From Odiellus spinosus (Eukaryota > Arthropoda > Arachnida > Opiliones > Phalangiidae): a stretch of DNA of 64,000 bases. Under the pieces are notes generated by a model that saw nothing but the letters and a program-made list of their open reading frames with translations, was not told the origin of the DNA and searched no databases. Below, piece after piece: positions 14,601 through 27,700 of this stretch. Where the stretch lies: contig CAWUCO010000268.1 of the NCBI GenBank assembly GCA_963920705.1, positions 558,001 through 622,000 on the forward strand, in the 5' to 3' direction. Each line of letters begins with the position of its first letter. Position 1 is the stretch's first letter. Made by a program: the position numbers and the translations under genes.

Positions 14601-16500
14601 TTTTCAACAGATTTTCCAAAACTCTTGATTTTCAGATAGACCAATATTTGCTCTTTCGAGTGGTCTTAATTTTGTCTAAATCACTTAAAATTCAAAAGTT
14701 TTGTGTCCATTTGAATCCAATAATCTTGGATTTTTAAGCGTTTTTGCTTAATTTTAACCAATTTTGTATTTGTCACGTTTTGGCAATTTAGACAAAACCA
14801 AAGTCATTCGAAAGAGCAATTAATGGACAGTCTAAATAATAAGAGTTTTCAAAAATCCGTTGAAAAACAAGAAAAATATGGCCAATTCAAGAAATCATAC
14901 AATATCAAAATAGTCAAATTTCAGATTTTAAAAATTCGCTTTTTGATATTAGATGTTTTTTGAATTGTCCATATTTTCCATGTTTTTAAACGGATTTTCC
15001 AAAACTCTTGGTTTTTAGATAGACCAATATTTGCTCTTTCGAGTGGTCTTAATTTTGTCTAAATCACTTAAAATTCAAAAGTTTTGTGTCCATTTGAATC
15101 CAATAATCTTGGATTTTTAAGCGTTTTTGCTTAATTTTAACCAATTTTATAGTTGTCACGTTTTGGCAATTTAGACAAAACCAAAGTCATTCGAAAGAGC
15201 AATTAATGGACAGTCTAAATAATAAGAGTTTTCAAAAATCCGTTGAAAAACAAGAAAAATATGGCCAATTCAATAAACCATACAATATCAAAATAGTCAA
15301 ATTTCAGATTTTAAAAATTCGCTTTTTGATATTCGATGTTTTTTGAATTGTCCATATTTTCCATGTTTTTCAACGGATTTTCCAAAACTCTTGTTTTTTA
15401 GATAGACCAATATTTGCTCTTTCGAGTGGTCTTAATTTTGTCTAAATCACTTAAAATTCAAAAGTTTTGTGTCCATTTGAATCCAATAATCTTGGATTTT
15501 TAAGCGTTTTTGCTTAATTTTAACCAATTTTATAGTTGTCATGTTTTAGCAATTTAGACAAAACCAAAGTCATTCGAAAGAGCAATTAATGGACAGTCTA
15601 AATAATAAGAGTTTTCAAAAATCCGTTGAAAAACAAGAAAAATATGGCCAATTCAAGAAATCATACAATATCAAAATAGTCAAATTTCAGATTTTAAAAA
15701 TTCGCTTTTTGATATTCGATGTTTTTTGAATTGTCCATATTTTCCATGTTTTTCAACGGATTTTCCAAAACTCTTGTTTTTTAGATAGACCAATATTTGC
15801 TCTTTCGAGTGGTCTTAATTTTGTCTAAATCGCTTAAAAATCAAAAGTTTTGTGTCCATTTGAATCCAATAATCTTGGATTTTTAAGCGTTTTTGCTTAA
15901 TTTTAACCAATTTTATATTTGTCACAATTTTGCAATTTAGACAAAACCAAAGTCATTCGAAAGAGCAATTAATGGACAGTCTAAATAATAAGAGTTTTCA
16001 AAAATCCGTTGAAAAACAAGAAAAATATGGCCAATTCAAGAAATCATAGAATATCAAAATAGTCAAATTTCAGATTTTCTAAATTCGCTTTTTGATATTA
16101 GATGTTTTTTGAATTGTCCATATTTTCCATGTTTTTCAACGGATTTTCCAAAACTCTTGTTTTTTAGATAGACCAATATTTGCTCTTTCGAGTGGTCTTA
16201 ATTTTGTCTAAATCGCTTAAAAATCAAAAGTTTTGTGTCCATTTGAATCCAATAATCTTGGATTTTTAAGCGTTTTTGCTTAATTTTAACCAATTTTGTA
16301 TTTGTCACGTTTTGGCAATTTAGACAAAACCAAAGTCATTCGAAAGAGCAATTAATGGACAGTCTAAATAATAAGAGTTTTCAAAAATCCGTTGAAAAAC
16401 AAGAAAAATATGGCCAATTCAAGAAATCATACAATATCAAAATAGTCAAATTTCAGATTTTAAAAATTCGCTTTTTGATATTCGATGTTTTTTTAATTGT
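11700..16500. repeat. Eight-monomer block duplication (~3063 bp) within the left array
   Basis: Seen: three rare variants keep the same order and spacing in two blocks. AATTCAATAAACC is near 12205 and 15268. GTCATGTTTTAGCAA is near 12476 and 15538. CAGATTTTCTAAATTC is near 13011 and 16072, with a further copy near 17604. The offset is about 3.06 kb, or eight monomers. The blocks are not identical: the first has private changes AGGTAGACC (about 13104) and GATAGGCCAA (about 12721). Confidence 0.7.
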
Positions 16501-19139
16501 CCATATTTTCCATGTTTTTCAACGGATTTTCCAAAACTCTTGTTTTTTAGATAGACCAATATTTGCTCTTTCGAGTGGTCTTAATTTTGTCTAAATCACT
16601 TAAAATTCAAAAGTTTTGTGTCCATTTGAATCCAATAATCTTGGATTTTTAAGCGTTTTTGCTTAATTTTAACCAATTTTATAGTTGTCATGTTTTGGCA
16701 ATTTAGACAAAACCAAAGTCATTCGAAAGAGCAATTAACGGACAGTCTAAATAATAAGAGTTTTCAAAAATCCGTTGAAAAACAAGAAAAATATGGCCAA
16801 TTCAAGAAACCATACAATATCAAAATAGTCAAATTTCAGATTTTAAAAATTCGCTTTTTGATATTCGATGTTTTTTGAATTGTCCATATTTTCCATGTTT
16901 TTCAACGGATTTTCCAAAACTCTTGTTTTTTAGATAGACCAATATTTGCTCTTTCGAGTGTTCTTAAATTTGTCTAAATCGCTTAAAAATCAAAAGTTTT
17001 GTGTCCATTTGAATCCAATAATCTTGGATTTTTAGCGTTTTTGCTTAATTTTAACCAATTTTATACTTGTCACGTTTTGGCAATTTAGACAAAACCAAAG
17101 TCATTCGAAAGAGCAATTAATGGACAGTCTAAATAATAAGAGTTTTCAAAAATCCGTTGAAAAACAAGAAAAATATGGCCAATTCAAGAAATCATACAAT
17201 ATCAAAATAGTCAAATTTCAGATTTTAAAAATTCGCTTTTTGATATTCGATGTTTTTTGAATTGTCCATATTTTCCATGTTTTTCAACGGATTTTCCAAA
17301 ACTCTTGTTTTTTAGATAGACCAATATTTGCTCTTTCGAGTGGTCTTAATTTTGTCTAAATCGCTTAAAAATCAAAAGTTTTGTGTCCATTTGAATCCAA
17401 TAATCTTGGATTTTTAAGCGTTTTTGCTTAATTTTAACCAATTTTATATTTGTCACAATTTTGCAATTTAGACAAAACCAAAGTCATTCGAAAGAGCAAT
17501 TAATGGACAGTCTAAATAATAAGAGTTTTCAAAAATCCGTTGAAAAACAAGAAAAATATGGCCAATTCAAGAAATCATAGAATATCAAAATAGTCAAATT
17601 TCAGATTTTCTAAATTCGCTTTTTGATATTAGATGTTTTTTGAATTGTCCATATTTTCCATGTTTTTCAACGGATTTTCCAAAACTCTTGTTTTTTAGAT
17701 AGACCAATATTTGCTCTTTCGAGTGGTCTTAATTTTGTCTAAATCGCTTAAAAATCAAAAGTTTTGTGTCCATTTGAATCCAATAATCTTGGATTTTTAA
17801 GCGTTTTTGCTTAATTTTAACCAATTTTGTATTTGTCACGTTTTGGCAATTTAGACAAAACCAAAGTCATTCGAAAGAGCAATTAATGGACAGTCTAAAT
17901 AATAAGAGTTTTCAAAAATCCGTTGAAAAACAAGAAAAATATGGCCAATTCAAGAAATCATACAATATCAAAATAGTCAAATTTCAGATTTTAAAAATTC
18001 GCTTTTTGATATTCGATGTTTTTTTAATTGTCCATATTTTCCATGTTTTTCAACGGATTTTCCAAAACTCTTGTTTTTTAGATAGACCAATATTTGCTCT
18101 TTCGAGTGGTCTTAATTTTGTCTAAATCACTTAAAATTCAAAAGTTTTGTGTCCATTTGAATCCAATAATCTTGGATTTTTAAGCGTTTTTGCTTAATTT
18201 TAACCAATTTTGTATTTGTCACGTTTTGGCAATTTAGACAAAACCAAAGTCATTCGAAAGAGCAATTAATGGACAGTCTAAATAATAAGAGTTTTCAAAA
18301 ATCCGTTGAAAAACAAGAAAAATATGGCCAATTCAAGAAATCATACAATATCAAAATAGTCAAATTTCAGATTTTAAAAATTCGCTTTTTGATATTCGAT
18401 GTTTTTTTAATTGTCCATATTTTCCATGTTTTTCAACGGATTTTCCAAAACTCTTGTTTTTTAGATAGACCAATATTTGCTCTTTCGAGTGGTCTTAATT
18501 TTGTCTAAATCACTTAAAATTCAAAAGTTTTGTGTCCATTTGAATCCAATAATCTTGGATTTTTAAGCGTTTTTGCTTAATTTTAACCAATTTTATAGTT
18601 GTCATGTTTTGGCAATTTAGACAAAACCAAAGTCATTCGAAAGAGCAATTAAAGGACAGTCTAAATAATAAGAGTTTTCAAAAATCCGTTGAAAAACAAG
18701 AAAAATATGGCCAATTCAAGAAACCATACAATATCAAAATAGTCAAATTTCAGATTTTAAAAATTCGCTTTTTGATATTCGATGTTTTTTGAATTGTCCA
18801 TATTTTCCATGTTTTTCAACGGATTTTCCAAAACTCTTGTTTTTTAGATAGACCAATATTTGCTCTTTCGAGTGTTCTTAAATTTGTCTAAATCGCTTAA
18901 AAATCAAAAGTTTTGTGTCCATTTGAATCCAATAATCTTGGATTTTTAGCGTTTTTGCTTAATTTTAACCAATTTTATACTTGTCACGTTTTGGCAATTT
19001 AGACAAAACCAAAGTCATTCGAAAGAGCAATTAATGGACAGTCTAAATAATAAGAGTTTTCAAAAATCCGTTGAAAAACAAGAAAAATATGGCCAATTCA
19101 AGAAACCATACAATATCAAAATAGTCAAATTTCAGATTT

Positions 19140-22100
19140 TAAAAATTCGCTTTTTGATATTAGATGTTTTTTGAATTGGCTATATTTTCCATGTTTTTCA
19201 ACGGATTTTCCAAAACACTTGTTTTTTAGATAGACCAATATTTGCTCTATCGAGTGGTCTTAATTTTGTCTAAATCGCTGAAAAATCAAAAGTTTTGTGT
19301 CCATTTGAATCCAATAATCTTGGATTTTTAAGCGTTTTTGCTTAATTTTAACCAATTTTATATTTGTCACAATTTTGCAATTTAGACAAAACCAAAGTCA
19401 TTCGAAAGAGCAATTAATGGACAGTCTAAATAATAAGAGTTTTCAAAAACCCGTTGAAAAACAAGAAAAATATGGCCAATTCAAGAAATCATACAATATC
19501 AAAATAGTCAAATTTCAGATTTTAAAAATTCGCTTTTTGATATTAGATGTTTTTTGAATTGTCCATATTTTCCATGTTTTTCAACGGATTTTCCAAAACT
19601 CTTGTTTTTTAGATAGACCAATATTTGCTCTTTCGAGTGGTCTTAATTTTGTCTAAATCGCTTAAAAATCAAAAGTTTTGTATCCATTTGAATCCAATAA
19701 TCTTGGATTTTTAAGCGTTTTTGCTTAATTTTAACCAATTTTATATTTGTCACGTCTTGGCAATTTAGGCAAAACTTAAGTCATTCGAAAGAGCAATTAA
19801 TGGACAGTCTAAATAATAAGAGTTTTCAAAAATCCGTTGAAAAACAAGAAAAATATGGCCAATTCAAGAAACCATACAATATCAAAATAGTCAAATTTCA
19901 GATTTTAAAAATTCGCTTTTTGATATTAGATGTTTTTGAATTGGCTATATTTTCCATGTTTTTCAACGGATTTTCCAAAACTCTTGTTTTTTAGATAGAC
20001 CAATATTTGCTCTTTCGAGTGGTCTTAATTTTGTCTAAATCGCTTAAAAATCAAAAGTTTTGTGTCCATTTGAATCCAATAATCTTGGATTTTTAAGCGT
20101 TTTTGCTTAATTTTAACCAATTTTATATTTGTCACGTTTTGGCAATTTAGACAAAACCAAAGTCATTCGAAAGAGCAATTAATGGACAGTCTAAATAATA
20201 AGAGTTTTCAAAAATCCGTTGAAAAACAAGAAAAATATGGCCAATTCAAGAAATCATACAATATCAAAATAGTCAAATTTCAGATTTTAAAAATTCGCTT
20301 TTTGATATTAGATGTTTTTTGAATTGTCCATATTTTCCATGTTTTTCAACGGATTTTCCAAAACTCTTGTTTTTTAGATAGACCAATATTTGCTCTTTCG
20401 AGTGGTCTTAATTTTGTCTAAATCGCTTAAAATTCAAAAGTTTTGTGTCCATTTGAATCCAATAATCTTGGATTTTTAAGCGATTTTGCTTAATTTTAAC
20501 CAATTTTATAGTTGTCACGTTTTGGCAATTTAGACAAAACCAAAGTCATTCGAAAGAGCAATTAATGGACAGTCTAAATAATAAGAGTTTTCAAAAATCC
20601 GTTGAAAAACAAGAAAAATATGGCCAATTCAAGAAACCATACAATATCAAAATAGTCAAATTTCAGATTTTAAAAATTCGCTTTTTGATATTAGATGTTT
20701 TTTGAATTGTCCATATTTTCCATGTTTTTCAACGGATTTTCCAAAACTCTTGTTTTTTAGATAGACCAATATTTGCTCTTTCGAGTGGTCTTAATTTTGT
20801 CTAAATCGCTTAAAAATCAAAAGTTTTGTATCCATTTGAATCCAATAATCTTGGATTTTTAAGCGTTTTTGCTTAATTTTAACCAATTTTATATTTGTCA
20901 CGTTTTGGCAATTTAGACAAAACCAAAGTCATTCGAAAGAGCAATTAATGGACAGTCTAAATAATAAGAGTTTTCAAAAATCCGTTGAAAAACAAGAAAA
21001 ATATGGCCAATTCAAGAAATCATACAATATCAAAATAGTCAAATTTCAGATTTTAAAAATTCGCTTTTTGATATTAGATGTTTTTTGAATTGTCCATATT
21101 TTCCATGTTTTTCAACGGATTTTCCAAAACTCTTGTTTTTTAGATAGACCAATATTTGCTCTTTCGAGTGGTCTTAATTTTGTCTAAATCGCTTAAAATT
21201 CAAAAGTTTTGTGTCCATTTGAATCCAATAATCTTGGATTTTTAAGCGATTTTGCTTAATTTTAACCAATTTTATAGTTGTCACGTTTTGGCAATTTAGA
21301 CAAAACCAAAGTCATTCGAAAGAGCAATTAATGGACAGTCTAAATAATAAGAGTTTTCAAAAATCCGTTGAAAAACAAGAAAAATATGGCCAATTCAAGA
21401 AACCATACAATATCAAAATAGTCAAATTTCAGATTTTAAAAATTCGCTTTTTGATATTAGATGTTTTTTGAATTGTCCATATTTTCCATGTTTTTCAACG
21501 GATTTTCCAAAACTCTTGTTTTTTAGATAGACCAATATTTGCTCTTTCGAGTGGTCTTAATTTTGTCTAAATCGCTTAAAAATCAAAAGTTTTGTATCCA
21601 TTTGAATCCAATAATCTTGGATTTTTAAGCGTTTTTGCTTAATTTTAACCAATTTTATATTTGTCACGTCTTGGCAATTTAGGCAAAACTTAAGTCATTC
21701 GAAAGAGCAATTAATGGACAGTCTAAATAATAAGAGTTTTCAAAAATCCGTTGAAAAACAAGAAAAATATGGCCAATTCAAGAAACCATACAATATCAAA
21801 ATAGTCAAATTTCAGATTTTAAAAATTCGCTTTTTGATATTAGATGTTTTTGAATTGGCTATATTTTCCATGTTTTTCAACGGATTTTCCAAAACTCTTG
21901 TTTTTTAGATAGACCAATATTTGCTCTTTCGAGTGGTCTTAATTTTGTCTAAATCGCTTAAAAATCAAAAGTTTTGTGTCCATTTGAATCCAATAATCTT
22001 GGATTTTTAAGCGTTTTTGCTTAATTTTAACCAATTTTATATTTGTCACGTTTTGGCAATTTAGACAAAACCAAAGTCATTCGAAAGAGCAATTAATGGA

Positions 22101-24440
22101 CAGTCTAAATAATAAGAGTTTTCAAAAATCCGTTGAAAAACAAGAAAAATATGGCCAATTCAAGAAATCATACAATATCAAAATAGTCAAATTTCAGATT
22201 TTAAAAATTCGCTTTTTGATATTAGATGTTTTTTGAATTGTCCATATTTTCCATGTTTTTCAACGGATTTTCCAAAACTCTTGTTTTTTAGATAGACCAA
22301 TATTTGCTCTTTCGAGTGGTCTTAATTTTGTCTAAATCGCTTAAAAATCAAAAGTTTTGTATCCATTTGAATCCAATAATCTTGGATTTTTAAGCGTTTT
22401 TGCTTAATTTTAACCAATTTTATATTTGTCACGTCTTGGCAATTTAGGCAAAACTTAAGTCATTCGAAAGAGCAATTAATGGACAGTCTAAATAATAAGA
22501 GTTTTCAAAAATCCGTTGAAAAACAAGAAAAATATGGCCAATTCAAGAAACCATACAATATCAAAATAGTCAAATTTCAGATTTTAAAAATTCGCTTTTT
22601 GATATTAGATGTTTTTTGAATTGTCCATATTTTCCATGTTTTTCAACGGATTTTCCAAAACTCTTGTTTTTTAGATAGACCAATATTTGCTCTTTCGAGT
22701 GGTCTTAATTTTGTCTAAATCGCTTAAAAATCAAAAGTTTTGTATCCATTTGAATCCAATAATCTTGGATTTTTAAGCGTTTTTGCTTAATTTTAACCAA
22801 TTTTATATTTGTCACGTCTTGGCAATTTAGGCAAAACTTAAGTCATTCGAAAGAGCAATTAATGGACAGTCTAAATAATAAGAGTTTTCAAAAATCCGTT
22901 GAAAAACAAGAAAAATATGGGCAATTCAAGAAACCATACAATATCAAAATAGTCAAATTTCAGATTTTAAAAATTCGCTTTTTGATATTAGATGTTTTTG
23001 AATTGGCTATATTTTCCATGTTTTTCAACGGATTTTCCAAAACTCTTGTTTTTTAGATAGACCAATATTTGCTCTTTCGAGTGGTCTTAATTTTGTCTAA
23101 ATCGCTTAAAAATCAAAAGTTTTGTGTCCATTTGAATCCAATAATCTTGGATTTTTAAGCGTTTTTGCTTAATTTTAACCAATTTTATATTTGTCACGTT
23201 TTGGCAATTTAGACAAAACCAAAGTCATTCGAAAGAGCAATTAATGGACAGTCTAAATAATAAGAGTTTTCAAAAATCCGTTGAAAAACAAGAAAAATAT
23301 GGCCAATTCAAGAAATCATACAATATCAAAATAGTCAAATTTCAGATTTTAAAAATTCGCTTTTTGATATTAGATGTTTTTTGAATTGTCCATATTTTCC
23401 ATGTTTTTCAACGGATTTTCCAAAACTCTTGTTTTTTAGATAGACCAATATTTGCTCTTTCGAGTGGTCTTAATTTTGTCTAAATCGCTTAAAAATCAAA
23501 AGTTTTGTATCCATTTGAATCCAATAATCTTGGATTTTTAAGCGTTTTTGCTTAATTTTAACCAATTTTATATTTGTCACGTCTTGGCAATTTAGGCAAA
23601 ACTTAAGTCATTCGAAAGAGCAATTAATGGACAGTCTAAATAATAAGAGTTTTCAAAAATCCGTTGAAAAACAAGAAAAATATGGCCAATTCAAGAAACC
23701 ATACAATATCAAAATAGTCAAATTTCAGATTTTAAAAATTCGCTTTTTGATATTAGATGTTTTTTGAATTGGCTATATTTTCCATGTTTTTCAACGGATT
23801 TTCCAAAACACTTGTTTTTTAGATAGACCAATATTTGCTCTATCGAGTGGTCTTAATTTTGTCTAAATCGCTGAAAAATCAAAAGTTTTGTGTCCATTTG
23901 AATCCAATAATCTTGGATTTTTAAGCGTTTTTGCTTAATTTTAACCAATTTTATATTTGTCACAATTTTGCAATTTAGACAAAACCAAAGTCATTCGAAA
24001 GAGCAATTAATGGACAGTCTAAATAATAAGAGTTTTCAAAAACCCGTTGAAAAACAAGAAAAATATGGCCAATTCAAGAAATCATACAATATCAAAATAG
24101 TCAAATTTCAGATTTTAAAAATTCGCTTTTTGATATTAGATGTTTTTTGAATTGTCCATATTTTCCATGTTTTTCAACGGATTTTCCAAAACTCTTGTTT
24201 TTTAGATAGACCAATATTTGCTCTTTCGAGTGGTCTTAATTTTGTCTAAATCGCTTAAAAATCAAAAGTTTTGTATCCATTTGAATCCAATAATCTTGGA
24301 TTTTTAAGCGTTTTTGCTTAATTTTAACCAATTTTATATTTGTCACGTCTTGGCAATTTAGGCAAAACTTAAGTCATTCGAAAGAGCAATTAATGGACAG
24401 TCTAAATAATAAGAGTTTTCAAAAATCCCCTGAAAAACAA
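19140..24440. repeat. Twelve-monomer spaced duplication (offset 4593)
   Basis: Seen: CCAAAACACTTG (19210 and 23803), CTATCGAGTGG followed by AAATCGCTGAAAAATC, and CAAAAACCCGTTG (19444 and 24037) recur together at an offset of 4593, which is 12 monomers. A third relative of the CTATCGAGTGG/CGCTGAAAAATC monomer lies near 2787, more than 16 kb away. The segments between contain alternating AAGCGATTTTGC and CACGTCTTGG monomers. Confidence 0.7.
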
Positions 24441-24719
24441 GAAAAATATGGCCAATTCAAGAAACCATACAATATCAAAATAGTCAAATTTCAGATTTTA
24501 AAAATTCGCTTTTTGATATTAGATGTTTTTGATTTGGCTATATTTTCCATGTTTTTCAACGGATTTTCCAAAACTCTTGTTTTTTAGATAGACCAATATT
24601 TGCTCTTTCGAGTGGTCTTAATTTTGTCTAAATCGCTTAAAAATCAAAAGTTTTGTGTCCATTTGAATCCAATAATCTTGGATTTTTAAGCGTTTTTGCT
24701 TAATTTTAACCAATTTTAT

Positions 24720-27700
24720 ATTTGTCACGTTTTGGCAATTTAGACAAAACCAAAGTCATTCGAAAGAGCAATTAATGGACAGTCTAAATAATAAGAGTTT
24801 TCAAAAATCCGTTGAAAAACAAGAAAAATATGGCCAATTCAAGAAATCATACAATATCAAAATAGTCAAATTTCAGATTTTAAAAATTCGCTTTTTGATA
24901 TTAGATGTTTTTTGAATTGTCCATATTTTCCATGTTTTTCAACGGATTTTCCAAAACTCTTGTTTTTTAGATAGACCAATATTTGCTCTTTCGAGTGGTC
25001 TTAATTTTGTCTAAATCGCTTAAAATTCAAAAGTTTTGTGTCCATTTGAATCCAATAATCTTGGATTTTTAAGCGATTTTGCTTAATTTTAACCAATTTT
25101 ATAGTTGTCACGTTTTGGCAATTTAGACAAAACCAAAGTCATTCGAAAGAGCAATTAATGGACAGTCTAAATAATAAGAGTTTTCAAAAATCCGTTGAAA
25201 AACAAGAAAAATATGGCCAATTCAAGAAACCATACAATATCAAAATAGTCAAATTTCAGATTTTAAAAATTCGCTTTTTGATATTAGATGTTTTTTGAAT
25301 TGTCCATATTTTCCATGTTTTTCAACGGATTTTCCAAAACTCTTGTTTTTTAGATAGACCAATATTTGCTCTTTCGAGTGGTCTTAATTTTGTCTAAATC
25401 GCTTAAAAATCAAAAGTTTTGTATCCATTTGAATCCAATAATCTTGGATTTTTAAGCGTTTTTGCTTAATTTTAACCAATTTTATATTTGTCACGTTTTG
25501 GCAATTTAGACAAAACCAAAGTCATTCGAAAGAGCAATTAATGGACAGTCTAAATAATAAGAGTTTTCAAAAATCCGTTGAAAAACAAGAAAAATATGGC
25601 CAATTCAAGAAATCATACAATATCAAAATAGTCAAATTTCAGATTTTAAAAATTCGCTTTTTGATATTAGATGTTTTTTGAATTGTCCATATTTTCCATG
25701 TTTTTCAACGGATTTTCCAAAACTCTTGTTTTTTAGATAGACCAATATTTGCTCTTTCGAGTGGTCTTAATTTTGTCTAAATCGCTTAAAATTCAAAAGT
25801 TTTGTGTCCATTTGAATCCAATAATCTTGGATTTTTAAGCGATTTTGCTTAATTTTAACCAATTTTATAGTTGTCACGTTTTGGCAATTTAGACAAAACC
25901 AAAGTCATTCGAAAGAGCAATTAATGGACAGTCTAAATAATAAGAGTTTTCAAAAATCCGTTGAAAAACAAGAAAAATATGGCCAATTCAAGAAACCATA
26001 CAATATCAAAATAGTCAAATTTCAGATTTTAAAAATTCGCTTTTTGATATTAGATGTTTTTTGAATTGTCCATATTTTGCATGTTTTTCAACGGATTTTC
26101 CAAAACTCTTGTTTTTTAGATAGACCAATATTTGCTCTTTCGAGTGGTCTTAATTTTGTCTAAATCGCTTAAAAATCAAAAGTTTTGTATCCATTTGAAT
26201 CCAATAATCTTGGATTTTTAAGCGTTTTTGCTTAATTTTAACCAATTTTATATTTGTCACGTCTTGGCAATTTAGGCAAAACTTAAGTCATTCGAAAGAG
26301 CAATTAATGGACAGTCTAAATAATAAGAGTTTTCAAAAATCCGTTGAAAAACAAGAAAAATATGGCCAATTCAAGAAACCATACAATATCAAAATAGTCA
26401 AATTTCAGATTTTAAAAATTCGCTTTTTGATATTAGATGTTTTTGAATTGGCTATATTTTCCATGTTTTTCAACGGATTTTCCAAAACTCTTGTTTTTTA
26501 GATAGACCAATATTTGCTCTTTCGAGTGGTCTTAATTTTGTCTAAATCGCTTAAAAATCAAAAGTTTTGTGTCCATTTGAATCCAATAATCTTGGATTTT
26601 TAAGCGTTTTTGCTTAATTTTAACCAATTTTATATTTGTCACGTTTTGGCAATTTAGACAAAACCAAAGTCATTCGAAAGAGCAATTAATGGACAGTCTA
26701 AATAATAAGAGTTTTCAAAAATCCGTTGAAAAACAAGAAAAATATGGCCAATTCAAGAAATCATACAATATCAAAATAGTCAAATTTCAGATTTTAAAAA
26801 TTCGCTTTTTGATATTAGATATTTTTTGAATTGTCCATATTTTCCATGTTTTTCAACGGATTTTCCAAAACTCTTGTTTTTTAGATAGACCAATATTTGC
26901 TCTTTCGAGTGGTCTTAATTTTGTCTAAATCGCTTAAAAATCAAAAGTTTTGTATCCATTTGAATCCAATAATCTTGGATTTTTAAGCGTTTTTGCTTAA
27001 TTTTAACCAATTTTATATTTGTCACGTCTTGGCAATTTAGGCAAAACTTAAGTCATTCGAAAGAGCAATTAATGGACAGTCTAAATAATAAGAGTTTTCA
27101 AAAATCCGTTGAAAAACAAGAAAAATATGGCCAATTCAAGAAACCATACAATATCAAAATAGTCAAATTTCAGATTTTAAAAATTCGCTTTTTGATATTA
27201 GATGTTTTTTGAATTGTCCATATTTTCCATGTTTTTCAACGGATTTTCCAAAACTCTTGTTTTTTAGATAGACCAATATTTGCTCTTTCGAGTGGTCTTA
27301 ATTTTGTCTAAATCGCTTAAAAATCAAAAGTTTTGTATCCATTTGAATCCAATAATCTTGGATTTTTAAGCGTTTTTGCTTAATTTTAACCAATTTTATA
27401 TTTGTCACGTTTTGGCAATTTAGACAAAACCAAAGTCATTCGAAAGAGCAATTAATGGACAGTCTAAATAATAAGAGTTTTCAAAAATCCGTTGAAAAAC
27501 AAGAAAAATATGGCCAATTCAAGAAATCATACAATATCAAAATAGTCAAATTTCAGATTTTAAAAATTCGCTTTTTGATATTAGATGTTTTTTGAATTGT
27601 CCATATTTTCCATGTTTTTCAACGGATTTTCCAAAACTCTTGTTTTTTAGATAGACCAATATTTGCTCTTTCGAGTGGTCTTAATTTTGTCTAAATCGCT